Part shown: one piece after another, positions 1-7,369 of the stretch
Numbering within the stretch: position 1 is the stretch's first letter
Layout: every line of letters begins with the position of its first letter
NCBI GenBank assembly: GCA_023475345.1
Contig: JAMCWD010000002.1
Coordinates: forward strand, 1-51,511
Source of the DNA: Chloroflexota bacterium
Lineage (GTDB): Bacteria > Vulcanimicrobiota > JAMCWD01
Length of the DNA stretch: 51,511 nt
Reading direction: 5' to 3'
The notes under the pieces: model-generated
What the model saw: only the letters and a program-made list of their open reading frames with translations
Told to the model about the DNA's origin: nothing
The model's database searches: none
Translations under genes and position numbers: made by a program

Positions 1-87
1 TTGTTGGTTTTTCCAGCAAAATCCCAACAAGTATTTTCGAGCCACCGACTCGTTACGAATCAAGTCCTCATAAGCTTCGATCTCCAT
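1..87 (-). CDS. IS transposase N-terminus, partial (runs off window)
   Basis: Open frame of 29 codons from an ATG at 87-85 to the window edge. The start has a good ribosome site (AGGTGG about 7 bases upstream). The last visible residues, LLGFCWKN, resemble the opening of zinc-ribbon transposases of the IS1595/ISXO2 type, where FCWKNHQRFCPRC-like sequence leads into the first zinc knuckle; the cysteines would lie outside the window. The serine recombinase at 191 loses its homology just beyond the expected end of this element (about 119-133), so the element most likely landed in that gene. The family assignment rests on a short stretch from memory, so confidence is moderate. Confidence 0.5.
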   Translation of the reverse strand, partial: MEIEAYEDLIRNESVARKYLLGFCWKNQQ

Positions 88-977
88 GACACCACCTTAT
101 CATGGGATCAAATTCTAGGCAATTACCATATATTTTTACACCGGAGTCTTTGAATACACGGGTAGACTCTGTGAAGGAAAATATGAACCCATGATTACCC
201 TTGAAGAATACGACCGGGTGCAAGAGCTTCTGGGCCGAAAAGGAAAGCCGAGGCCAAAGACCCACCAATTTGCTTTCACCGGGCTTATCAGATGCGGAGA
301 ATGCGGCTGTTTTTATACCGCAGAAACTAAAAAGAAATTAATTAAAAGCACCGGGAAATTTAAAGAATATACATACTATCACTGTACTAGAAGGAAAAAG
401 GAGCGAAACTGTTCACAGCGCAAAGTAGTAAAAGAAGAATATCTGGAATTTCAGATTGAGAAGGAATTGGAGAAATATACCATTATGCCTGAATTTTTGG
501 AATGGGCATTGGAATGTTTAAATAAATCGAGGGAGGGAGAGATTGAAGACCGGGCCAAAACAACTCAAATGCAGCAACAAACGCTAAAACGAACACAAAA
601 AGAGTTGGACGAACTAGTGAGAATGAGATACCGGAACTTGATAGACGATGGACAATTTCTCAATGAAAAATACTTACTGGAAAATAACATTGCTAAACTT
701 AAAATAAAGCTGAAAGAAACAGAAACAAAGTCGGGGCGTTGTCTGGAATTGACCCGAAAGACTTTTCACTATGCAGCCTACGCACGGAAAGCATTTATTA
801 CGGGTGATATACAAGCCAAGAGAGAAATATTTACAGCCTTAGGTCAGAACCCGACCGTCAAGGACGGAAAACTTAGTATTCAAGCCTATGAATGGCTCTT
901 ACCCATCGCAGAAAACTATCCTGATTTGGAAGCCGAATATTTAAAGTTAGAACCTACTTTAAATCCCGAAGATACTA

Positions 978-1000
978 ACAAAAAAGAGGCCTTAGCCTCT
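978..1000 (-). terminator. Rho-independent terminator of tRNA-Ala
   Basis: On the minus strand a perfect 6-bp stem (AGAGGC/GCCTCT, 985-1000) with a 4-base loop is followed by a run of T. It lies 12 bases beyond the 3' end of the tRNA at 1013, where its terminator is expected. Confidence 0.8.
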
Positions 1001-1012
1001 ATTAATTCGAAG

Positions 1013-1088
1013 TGGTGGAGCTGGACGGACTCGAACCGACGACCCCTTGCATGCCGAGCAAGTGCTCTCCCAGCTGAGCTACAGCCCC
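1013..1088 (-). tRNA. tRNA-Ala (anticodon GGC)
   Basis: 76 bases on the minus strand with the CCA encoded at 1015-1013. The acceptor stem GGGGCTG pairs with CAGCTCC and includes the G3-U70 wobble that is the main alanine identity element. The anticodon stem CTTGC/GCAAG encloses a 7-base loop TCGGCAT with anticodon GGC. The T-arm GGTTCGAGTCC and D-arm AGCTCAGCTGGGAGAGCA are canonical. It has its own promoter (1101-1129) and terminator (978-1000), so it is a single-gene unit. A serine recombinase remnant abuts its 3' side, as expected for a tRNA used as an integration site. Confidence 0.97.
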
Positions 1089-1100
1089 ACTACGCAATAC

Positions 1101-1129
1101 ATTCTAATTTAACGACTTCAGGATGTCAA
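1101..1129 (-). promoter_or_regulatory. Sigma70-type promoter of tRNA-Ala
   Basis: Minus strand: TTGACA (1129-1124), a 17-base spacer, then TAGAAT (1106-1101), 12 bases before the tRNA 5' end at 1088. This is a consensus -35, ideal spacing and a five-of-six -10. Confidence 0.8.
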
Positions 1130-1187
1130 GAGGAATTTCAATTTCTGTTATCGGACAGGGTAAATGTCGCAGAGGAATTTCAATTTC
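1129..1187. repeat. 17-bp direct repeat, two copies 42 bp apart
   Basis: AGAGGAATTTCAATTTC occurs at 1129-1145 and again, identical, at 1171-1187. Both copies are preceded by an ATGTC. The first lies immediately upstream of the -35 of the tRNA-Ala promoter. The copies could be an UP-like element, a binding site for a regulator, or residue of the mobile element boundary. Confidence 0.6.
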
Positions 1188-1230
1188 GCCAAATCTTGTT
1201 ATATGCCCCCTGTCCTGTTATCATAAAAAC

Positions 1231-1986
1231 ATGAAAGCGGAACCGAAATATATCCCCCAATCGATCCTCTCCCATATCGACAAAGATACGCGCATCACCG
1301 CCCTTACAGGCGCCGGGATATCCGCCGAAAGCGGCATCCCCACTTTCAGAGGCAAAGACGGCTTATGGAAAAAATTCCGGGCGGAGGAACTGGCTACGCC
1401 GGAGGCTTTCAGGAAAGACCACCGGACCGTCTGGGAGTGGTACCGTTTCCGCCAGGACATCATCGGCAAAGCATCGCCGAACCCTGCACACCATGCCCTG
1501 GCCGAAATGGAAAAGCTCTTTTGTAACTTCCATATCATAACGCAGAACGTTGACGGCCTCCACCGGCGGGCCGGCAGTTCCCGGCTCTGTTGCCTCCACG
1601 GCGATATTTGGGAAGCCCGTTGTATCCGTGAAGGCACCGTTACGGCATGTCTCCCGGGGAAGGATGGAGACCCCGTGCCGTTATGCCCGTCGTGCGGCGC
1701 GCTGATGCGGCCGAACATAGTATGGTTCGGCGAAGCGCTCCCTGCCGATGAGCTTGAGAAATCATACCGGCTTGCTCGCGGCTCGGACATCTTCCTTGTG
1801 ATAGGGACATCGTCGCTGGTTTATCCAGCGGCGGCCCTCCCCATGATCGCTTACCAGGCAGGCGCGGCATTGATCGAGGTGAACCCCGATGAATCGCCCT
1901 TATCGGAAATAGCAGTCCATATAAAAGAAAAAGCCGGGACCGCAGTGCCCGGCATCCTTGAAGAATTCAGATCGGCTTTGGGCTAG
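1231..1986 (+). CDS. NAD-dependent protein deacylase (sirtuin, CobB-like)
   Basis: Sirtuin of 251 aa, the usual length for a bacterial CobB-type enzyme. It removes acyl groups from lysines using NAD in the cytoplasm. Visible are the NAD-binding GAGIS (27-31) and GIPTFRG, TQNVDGLH (104-111), catalytic His123 in LHGD, RPNIVWFGE and GTSSLVYPA. The zinc module is unusual: the second knuckle is normal (Cys152, Cys155), but the first has Cys131 and Cys140 eight residues apart instead of a CxxC. The ATG at 1231 fits the family's start; the frame runs further upstream into the tRNA promoter region and is not credible there. There is no clear ribosome site. G/C-rich wobble use matches the host genes rather than the preceding recombinase. 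Confidence 0.92.
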   Translation: MKAEPKYIPQSILSHIDKDTRITALTGAGISAESGIPTFRGKDGLWKKFRAEELATPEAFRKDHRTVWEWYRFRQDIIGKASPNPAHHALAEMEKLFCNFHIITQNVDGLHRRAGSSRLCCLHGDIWEARCIREGTVTACLPGKDGDPVPLCPSCGALMRPNIVWFGEALPADELEKSYRLARGSDIFLVIGTSSLVYPAAALPMIAYQAGAALIEVNPDESPLSEIAVHIKEKAGTAVPGILEEFRSALG

Positions 1987-2291
1987 AGCACAAATTAATT
2001 TCGAAATCTTTCGACCCCGACACTACCGCCTGTAAAAAATTTCAGACGGGATGATGGTGAAGTAAAATAGATATTTTCATACTCTTTTTTTCATCAAAAT
2101 TAGATTCCCTACATGGATTTCACGACGAGTGTTAGGATAATATGCGATAGACCAGCCTTTCCAAATCCATGTGTCCGCCCGGTTAGCATGCATCCCCCAA
2201 TGGGGTGGTTACCTGAATCCTCCAATATTTCTCATAATCCCGTAAAGGTAAATGGGTTTTACTGAATAATTATAAGCATGAGGGATGAGCT
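1987..2291. other. Intergenic region, 305 bp
   Basis: No reading frame or RNA gene is recognised. There is an imperfect inverted repeat (CCGCCTG...CAGACGG, about 2027-2054) after the sirtuin that might act as a weak terminator, and a short CCCC-AAT-GGGG palindrome near 2195. The last 60 bases are A/T-rich and probably hold the promoter of the next gene, but no convincing -35/-10 pair is seen. Confidence 0.4.
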
Positions 2292-3566
2292 ATGAAATTC
2301 AGGATACGATTGAAAGATCTTAATAAAATGATAGAGCCTGATGAGACCTCTATTTTTATAAATGCCAATAATGAAAAGAAAAAGTCGAATTTTTTAAGAA
2401 CAGCTTTACTCCTTGCATTTATCATAACACTTGGAATGGGAAATTTCGGATGTTCTTATTTGCCCTCAGGCTGTTCTCGTCAGCAGTCAAGCAATGCAAG
2501 CCCACAGCCGTCAGAAAAAAACCAGAGAAATGATCCTGCTCAGGTGTATGGCGGTTTATCACCTGAAAATATAAAAAGATTGGATGAGTTGGAAAAAATT
2601 ACCGGGGAGAAATATTCTACCCTGGAAGATTACGGAAAAGATCCCGGCATAAGGCAATTCCTTTCAGATATGACTAAGATTAATCCTGAAACAAAGCAAC
2701 CCGTTATAACAAACCGCGAATTGGCATACGGATTGAACGAATTCAGATTTGTTTGTATTAATGATAAAAATTTCAGGAATGATCTGTATAACAGGGAGCC
2801 GGAAACTTCATTTCTCAGAATAGCATTTTCTCAATTGATGAAAGAGGATGAAGATGTAAGAGAAAATATTGAAGAAAAAATTAAGAAGGGGATTCCTGAC
2901 AAACTGATTGCTTATGAGGATGCAATTAATTACAGCAAATGGAAAAATAAAAAAGGCTCAGCTCCGGCATCCTTTGCCGCTGCCGAGGCAGCGTTGTTAT
3001 ATGTAAAGGGAGATGTCCCGGAAGCAATTAAGATTGCAAGGAATGTCCCCCCGGAAGAAAGGAAGCAATTCATTTTCGGAATGTTGCTTACATTCAACCG
3101 GGATTATCGCGAATCCATGCAGGCAAGCATACAAACTATATTGAGTTCCGAGACTTCACCCAACGAAAAAGGCGAGACCATGCTTCTTAATACCTATAAC
3201 TGCAGAGAGTATGCCGAGCTATTAATTCAAGAAGGAGCCGATCCTGAAGTTGCGAGGTTGTTTTTATATACCGGCCACCGAAATTTAGATTTTCTTTTGC
3301 CAATAGCATTGAGAGATAATTGGGAAGCGGCTATTCGCAGCGCCGGTTTATTTTATAAAGCGGAAGGCAAATTTGAAGAATCAGAAAAATATCTAAAACG
3401 GGTTCTTGAAATATCCAGGAAAACGGACAATCCAAAATTAAGAATGGATATATATACGAATCTCTTTGATCTTTATACTGCATGGAACAAGCCCCAAAAA
3501 GCCGAATATTATAAAAGAAAGCTGGAAAAAGAAAAAACATCTACTATCGAAATCCGCCCAAAATAG
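2292..3566 (+). CDS. Hypothetical membrane-anchored or lipoprotein TPR-like protein
   Basis: 424 aa, not recognised as a named family. A charged N-terminus of about 33 residues precedes a hydrophobic segment (about 36-53) ending in cysteines (GCSYLPSGC). This could be a membrane anchor, or a signal peptide with an imperfect lipobox. A low-complexity Ser/Gln/Pro linker follows. The C-terminal third has TPR-like helices (GLFYKAEGKFEESEKYLKR, then a second copy ending NKPQKAEYYKRKLEK). Codon use and composition are clearly more A/T-rich than both neighbours, suggesting separate acquisition. GAGGGATGAGCT before the ATG supplies a ribosome site. It converges on pckA with a 5-bp gap. An exported scaffold or repeat protein is an inference only. 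Confidence 0.7.
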   Translation: MKFRIRLKDLNKMIEPDETSIFINANNEKKKSNFLRTALLLAFIITLGMGNFGCSYLPSGCSRQQSSNASPQPSEKNQRNDPAQVYGGLSPENIKRLDELEKITGEKYSTLEDYGKDPGIRQFLSDMTKINPETKQPVITNRELAYGLNEFRFVCINDKNFRNDLYNREPETSFLRIAFSQLMKEDEDVRENIEEKIKKGIPDKLIAYEDAINYSKWKNKKGSAPASFAAAEAALLYVKGDVPEAIKIARNVPPEERKQFIFGMLLTFNRDYRESMQASIQTILSSETSPNEKGETMLLNTYNCREYAELLIQEGADPEVARLFLYTGHRNLDFLLPIALRDNWEAAIRSAGLFYKAEGKFEESEKYLKRVLEISRKTDNPKLRMDIYTNLFDLYTAWNKPQKAEYYKRKLEKEKTSTIEIRPK

Positions 3567-3571
3567 CGTGA

Positions 3572-5083
3572 CTATTTCCTCAACGCCTCGCCTTTTATAG
3601 CATGTTTTATCTCAGGGCGAAGGCCTGCGAATTTGTTCAGCCAGTCAAGCCGTTCCTTCCGGAGCTTTTCGATGAGGGCACGCTTTTCTTCTCCGCTATA
3701 AAAACGGTCAAGCTCGAACCTTGCCATATCGACTCCCGGTACGCTCTCCGGCACTTCGTAGCCCCAGTCGGGATCGAGCTTCCATGTTATGGAATCTCTT
3801 GCTATCTCCCTCAGAATCGCCGCAGAATCTATAATCGTGATCTTCTCGCCCTGCTCCCCGCCTACCCTGCCGGTATTGAGGACATAGCACTTAAGGCCGG
3901 GGTTCTTTTCCAGGATTTTAAGGAGGCGGTTCCCTTCATCTTCTTCCGAGCCGATTATGAACGGGTTCGTCCCCACCACGCGGAGCGACTGGCCCGCTTT
4001 CGACGGGTCTCCCGCCGATGTTTCTATAGATTCGCCCAGCATGAAAAACGCCGCTCCCATCGCCGCATCGAGCCTTGCAACAGGCGGCATAACATCGTTC
4101 CTGCGGGTAATGAAAACAGCAACATCGGCCTTCGGCAGATCAATCCTGTCATCCGTATAATCCATATCGGACCTGAATACTATGCCCCGCCCGTTGGACG
4201 TTAAGGAGTCGTCGAAGAAATCTATGTTCCCCTTTTCATCGACATAAACATTTTCCAGCATCGCCCTGGGTGATATCGCCGCCCTGTACAATATGGGCTG
4301 AGTATCCGGGGCAAGGCCGTCGGTCTTGAGGTAAAAATTATTTTCCGTCCCGTAGCAATAAAGATCGTCGCGAAGCAGTATGACATCGTCCTGGCGGATC
4401 ACTATGCCTTCATCACCGCTCAAGCCGTGAGGGTGGCATGTAAGCGAGGTCTTGCCCGTGCCCGAAAGCCCGAACATCATAAACCCTTTTTCCGTCATCC
4501 GCCCGTTTTTGTCGCGTACTTTCAAAATCTTCGACGCGGCATGAAGCCCCAGCCAGCCTTTACACTTGGCGATATACATCGCCATGCGGAGGTTGGCCTT
4601 TTTTATTTCGCCGGCATAGTCGCTGCCGAGGGCATAAGTGGTGTGGGTTCCTGGGTGTACCAGGATCTTTCTCTCGGGCCACTCGGGGATGTTCACGACG
4701 GTAATATCCGGCTTCGAATCGGGATCTTCCGGCTCGAAAAGAGTCTCGCGCCACATGCATGGGACACGGGCATAATCGATGGTGGTGTAAACCCTGCAGT
4801 GCATGGCCGCCTCTGGATTAAGGCCCATCTTGCGATCCACCCTGAGCAGGGTTTTGCTTTTCAACGCCTCCCGGACGGCGGTCAGGATGCGGAGCTGATC
4901 TTCATTCGGCTCTCCGAAAATAATCTCGGTGAATTTGGCGCTCCGGTTCCTGATCTTCGATATATAAGAAGCGGAGCCGTAAGTTGTAGTTTTTTCATCT
5001 TTACGGGCAAGCTCTCTCAATTCTTCATGAGACGGGTTGTCAATAATCCGTGCTGCTTCCACCGGCATCTCGAAAGGGTTCAT
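3572..5083 (-). CDS. pckA: Phosphoenolpyruvate carboxykinase (ATP), divergent branch
   Basis: 503 aa. Catalyses oxaloacetate + ATP to phosphoenolpyruvate + CO2 + ADP, the entry step of gluconeogenesis, in the cytoplasm. The PEPCK-specific P-loop GLSGTGKTSL (about 202-211) and a following kinase-2-like LSGDEG are clear, as are MPPVARLDAAMGAAFF and the late YVLNTGRVGG, matching LVNTGW of the ATP-dependent family. The usual GCYAKT is replaced by NNFYLKT and GDDEHGW by GDEG, so it sits outside the E. coli-type branch. I chose the ATG at 5083 because AGGAGG lies about 7 bases upstream; the frame extends 16 codons further without support. It is divergent from the small gene at 5204 across a 120-bp shared promoter region. 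Confidence 0.85.
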   Translation of the reverse strand: MNPFEMPVEAARIIDNPSHEELRELARKDEKTTTYGSASYISKIRNRSAKFTEIIFGEPNEDQLRILTAVREALKSKTLLRVDRKMGLNPEAAMHCRVYTTIDYARVPCMWRETLFEPEDPDSKPDITVVNIPEWPERKILVHPGTHTTYALGSDYAGEIKKANLRMAMYIAKCKGWLGLHAASKILKVRDKNGRMTEKGFMMFGLSGTGKTSLTCHPHGLSGDEGIVIRQDDVILLRDDLYCYGTENNFYLKTDGLAPDTQPILYRAAISPRAMLENVYVDEKGNIDFFDDSLTSNGRGIVFRSDMDYTDDRIDLPKADVAVFITRRNDVMPPVARLDAAMGAAFFMLGESIETSAGDPSKAGQSLRVVGTNPFIIGSEEDEGNRLLKILEKNPGLKCYVLNTGRVGGEQGEKITIIDSAAILREIARDSITWKLDPDWGYEVPESVPGVDMARFELDRFYSGEEKRALIEKLRKERLDWLNKFAGLRPEIKHAIKGEALRK

Positions 5084-5203
5084 GATGACGCCTCCTGAAA
5101 TAAATATAGAAATTTGATTTCGCCCATCCATGCCTTAAAACCTTTTAATAAAGGAACGGTGTATTCAACATCGAATCCAATACAAAATCAAACGGAGGCA
5201 TAC

Positions 5204-5419
5204 ATGTTTAAAGACGCTTCATGGATGACAATGCTGATATTGGCCATTCCTTTCGTGCTTATACTTCTGATGACTTTTTCGATGAAAAATGCAAGGAAAC
5301 GCCAGGATGAAGGTATTTCCATAATGGAAAAAGAACATGAGCAGCAGGAAGATAACAACAAGCTTCTCAGGGAAATTCTCAAAACACTGAAGCATATCGA
5401 TAAGCAGCTCACAAAATAG
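5204..5419 (+). CDS. Small single-pass membrane protein with coiled coil
   Basis: 71 aa, starting at an ATG preceded by GGAGG. A hydrophobic helix (about residues 8-26, MTMLILAIPFVLILLMTF) is followed by a basic stop-transfer patch (KNARKRQ) and a charged helix with heptad-like Leu/Ile (NNKLLREILKTLKHIDKQL), likely a cytoplasmic coiled coil. This resembles small coiled-coil membrane proteins that oligomerise or anchor a partner; no family is recognised. It is probably co-transcribed with the 113-aa gene 22 bp downstream. A longer frame begins at 5114 but lacks a ribosome site. Confidence 0.7.
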   Translation: MFKDASWMTMLILAIPFVLILLMTFSMKNARKRQDEGISIMEKEHEQQEDNNKLLREILKTLKHIDKQLTK

Positions 5420-5441
5420 CAAATGAACAGGGGGGAAGGAA

Positions 5442-5783
5442 ATGGATTGTGAGTGGAAGGGGACTCCCAAGGAAAACCTTTGCAGGAACAGGATACATAC
5501 CTATCTGAAAGAGATATACCCCGATTTCGAACTCGGCGATTGCCATCACGAGGAAGGGAGAGGTTGTACCATCGACTTTCGCCTGGGAGGCCGGACCAGG
5601 ACACTGGGGCCGATAGATCGCGTGGCTACTTTTGAAATGGACGAGTGTACCGGGAGGTTCGGAGTTTTGTGCGAGTCCATAAGGACCGTCCTGTCAAGCT
5701 ATACTTACAGGGGGCCCGATGCTTATAAGGCCTTTGTGGAACATGATATAGACCCACGGAAAAAGAAAAAGCGGAGATGGTAA
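5442..5783 (+). CDS. Hypothetical protein, Cys-containing, 113 aa
   Basis: Starts at an ATG behind a purine-rich ribosome site (GGGGGGAAGGAA). A soluble protein with five scattered cysteines (DCEW, LCRN, GDCHHEEGRGC, DECTG, LCES) and a very basic C-terminus (RKKKKRRW) that could contact nucleic acid. No family is recognised. The Cys/His content in residues 30-45 might hold a metal but does not form a standard zinc ribbon. It lies 22 bp after the small membrane protein and is probably in the same operon. Confidence 0.65.
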   Translation: MDCEWKGTPKENLCRNRIHTYLKEIYPDFELGDCHHEEGRGCTIDFRLGGRTRTLGPIDRVATFEMDECTGRFGVLCESIRTVLSSYTYRGPDAYKAFVEHDIDPRKKKKRRW

Positions 5784-5788
5784 ATTTC

Positions 5789-5949
5789 CAGGTGTAATAG
5801 CAAAAATCAGGCGTAATATCAAATTCAGGGCGCCGAAAACAAAAATAAGCTTCATATATCAGAATAAGCAAAAAGGCAAGTTCTTCGGAAGTTAAGCACC
5901 CTTTAGCTAATATTCAAACATTATCTAGGTGATATTCAAAAAGTATCTA
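5789..5949. repeat. Short degenerate tandem repeats in an AT-rich spacer
   Basis: Two separate pairs of imperfect tandem repeats lie in the gene-free stretch 5784-6080. One has a 19-bp period near 5789-5826 (CAGGTGTAATAGC / CAGGCGTAATATC). The other has a 22-bp period at 5910-5927 and 5932-5949 (ATATTCAAACATTATCTA / ATATTCAAAAAGTATCTA). No gene is seen here. They may be regulator sites or remnants of a mobile repeat. Confidence 0.45.
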
Positions 5950-5950
5950 A

Positions 5951-5970
5951 TCCCCCTTTGTCAAGGGGGA
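5951..5970 (-). terminator. Perfect hairpin, possible terminator of the FdrA operon
   Basis: An 8-bp perfect stem, TCCCCCTT / AAGGGGGA, with a 4-base TGTC loop. On the minus strand it is followed by TTAGATACTTTTT, so it may end the operon whose last gene stops at 6081. The T-run is not directly adjacent. C5/G5 palindromes like this also occur as dispersed intergenic repeats, so both readings are open. Confidence 0.4.
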
Positions 5971-6080
5971 CTTCGTTCTGGTATTTCTATTCGTTACTGC
6001 GAAAGGTCCGAAACAAAGCCCGATAAACCGTGCCCGATCCGAATTGGACGCAATACATACGCACAATCGAGAATTATAAA

Positions 6081-6248
6081 TCAGCGCAGTTTGCGCAATA
6101 AATCCAGCAGCCTCTTTTCCCCCCTTGCGGGCGGCTTCCAGTCAACCTGAACGGTTTCGACATCCTGAGCCTTCAGCGATTCGTAGAAAATCGGCAGACC
6201 CATGCTTATTACTTTTATGCCTTTCTTAAGCAGGTTTTTCTTTTCCAT
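6081..6248 (-). CDS. 55-aa FdrA-operon small protein
   Basis: Small gene found by translating the stretch after the phosphoribosyltransferase-like gene. ATG at 6248, TGA at 6081, with GGAGGAA 5 bases before the start and a 16-bp gap to the upstream gene, the same spacing as between the two preceding genes. After a Lys-rich start it reads KVISMGLPIFYESLKAQ, then VDWKPPARGEKRLLDLLRKL. I associate the pattern V-I-x-x-G-L-x-x-F-x-x-x-L-x-x-Q...V-x-W-x-P-P-A-x-G...L with FdrA/DUF1116 gene sets, where it can be part of a larger protein; here it stands alone. Its role is unknown. A partner peptide or subunit of the FdrA complex is the natural inference. Confidence 0.75.
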   Translation of the reverse strand: MEKKNLLKKGIKVISMGLPIFYESLKAQDVETVQVDWKPPARGEKRLLDLLRKLR

Positions 6249-6264
6249 AAGTTCCTCCACAACG

Positions 6265-7353
6265 TCAGCTCATGGCCTTCGTGATTTCTTCGATCCTTTT
6301 GCCGCAGAACTTTTTCAGCGAACCGGGCTGTTGCGCTTTCGTTGTAAATTCGCGAGTCCATCTTTTTTTATAGCTTTCGTAAAGTTTATTGATGAAGTTT
6401 TTGCCTATGCCTTCCCACTCCTGTTCCTTCAGCAAACAGAGAGTTTCCAGGTCGTCGTATCCTCTCTCCGGCAATCTTTCCTTACAGGCTTCCATGAGAG
6501 TCATGTCAATCCCTGAAAGTTTTTCCCAGTATTCCTTCATTTCAAGCAGGAAGTTCATCGGCTCGAAGGATTTCGCCCCTACATCATAGACGGTACAACG
6601 TTCCAGGATCGAAGAAAGTTTTTCATACTGGGAAAGTTCGAATTCGGGGGTAAGAATACCGGGATACCGGAGGAGGTCGGTGCCGGGGATCTTGATATGA
6701 AGTTTAGTTTCTTCCTCTGCAAGGCCGAAGCAGCCTTCTATGTAAAAAATATAACAACCCTCGAAATCGAAATGCTTCCTGAAAACCTTTTCGTGATGGG
6801 CAAGGATCTTTTCGGCCCGGTCACAGCCGATGGTGAACAGCACCAGGGAGCGAAGGTTCTTGCCGGTCTTGAGGGCTTTTTCTCTTAAAATCTTCAGGCC
6901 GTTATCGAGAGTCGTGCCGGTGGCCACGACATCGCCGATAAAAACATAACCGTCGTCCGGGAGGGTAACCTGGCGGTACTGGTCCATTTTGATGGCCCAC
7001 CGTGAGCCTTTGCGGTACCGTTGTGAGGTCATAAACGACGCCATGGTTCTCTTGAATCCCAGCGCCCTGTAAAGTACATCCACTATCCCGAAATTCAGGC
7101 CGCCTCTCAGGAAATGAAAAACGCAGGTGCTCCTGTCGTCCCATTTCGAAAAGGGGATATCTTCCGGGAAAGATTTCACGGCCCTGGCAAGGCTTGTCCT
7201 CAGCAACTGAAGGAACTGCCTCCCCACTATCTCTGGCCGGTTTATCAGTTTCCGGGTTTCGGGAGTGCTTATCACATAAGCGTTTATCTCGCTTTCCGGT
7301 ATCTGGTATAACGATGCCCCGGGCTTCCTGACCAGTTTTTTCAGATGTCTCAT
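6265..7353 (-). CDS. Phosphoribosyltransferase-like protein of the FdrA operon
   Basis: 362 aa. The centre carries a type I phosphoribosyltransferase PRPP loop, VFIGDVVATGTTL (about 138-150): acidic residue, then small-x-T-G-T-T, preceded by four hydrophobic residues. Upstream HFLRGGLNFGIVDVL resembles the RGG segment of these enzymes. A long C-terminal extension (about 210-362) is not recognised. The substrate base cannot be told. Ribosome site GGAGG-TAAAGC-ATG. It sits between fdrA and the 55-aa gene with 16-bp gaps on both sides, so all are co-transcribed. The classical PRTase loop has two acidic residues; here only one (GDV), which may matter for activity. Confidence 0.7.
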   Translation of the reverse strand: MRHLKKLVRKPGASLYQIPESEINAYVISTPETRKLINRPEIVGRQFLQLLRTSLARAVKSFPEDIPFSKWDDRSTCVFHFLRGGLNFGIVDVLYRALGFKRTMASFMTSQRYRKGSRWAIKMDQYRQVTLPDDGYVFIGDVVATGTTLDNGLKILREKALKTGKNLRSLVLFTIGCDRAEKILAHHEKVFRKHFDFEGCYIFYIEGCFGLAEEETKLHIKIPGTDLLRYPGILTPEFELSQYEKLSSILERCTVYDVGAKSFEPMNFLLEMKEYWEKLSGIDMTLMEACKERLPERGYDDLETLCLLKEQEWEGIGKNFINKLYESYKKRWTREFTTKAQQPGSLKKFCGKRIEEITKAMS

Positions 7354-7369
7354 GCTTTACCTCCGGATG

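Larger units (their letters stand above)
191..1234 (+). pseudogene. Large serine recombinase, C-terminal remnant
   Basis: C-terminal part of a large serine recombinase, the phage/ICE-type integrase family. The frame is open from 119, after a TAG at 116-118, and recognisable sequence (FYTGVFEYTG) begins near 134, before the first ATG at 191. Visible are the end of the Recombinase domain, the recombinase zinc ribbon (CGECG near residues 36-40, then YYHC and NCSQR) and a long coiled-coil tail. The catalytic resolvase domain with its serine is absent, so the protein cannot recombine DNA. The frame has no stop before 1234 and reads antisense through a terminator and the tRNA gene at 1013-1088, so residues after about 265 are an artefact. 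Base composition is more A/T-rich than the genes after 1231. This is a remnant of an integrated element. Confidence 0.85.

Noticed and set aside
1129..1187. Repeat pair resembling a minimal CRISPR array
   Set aside because: Only two copies, 17-bp identity and a 42-bp period, shorter than a CRISPR repeat plus spacer, and no cas genes in the window.
1010..1234. C-terminal part of the recombinase frame as real protein
   Set aside because: It is the antisense translation of tRNA-Ala and its promoter.
4427..5098. 223-aa plus-strand frame over pckA
   Set aside because: Antisense to a conserved enzyme; no support of its own.
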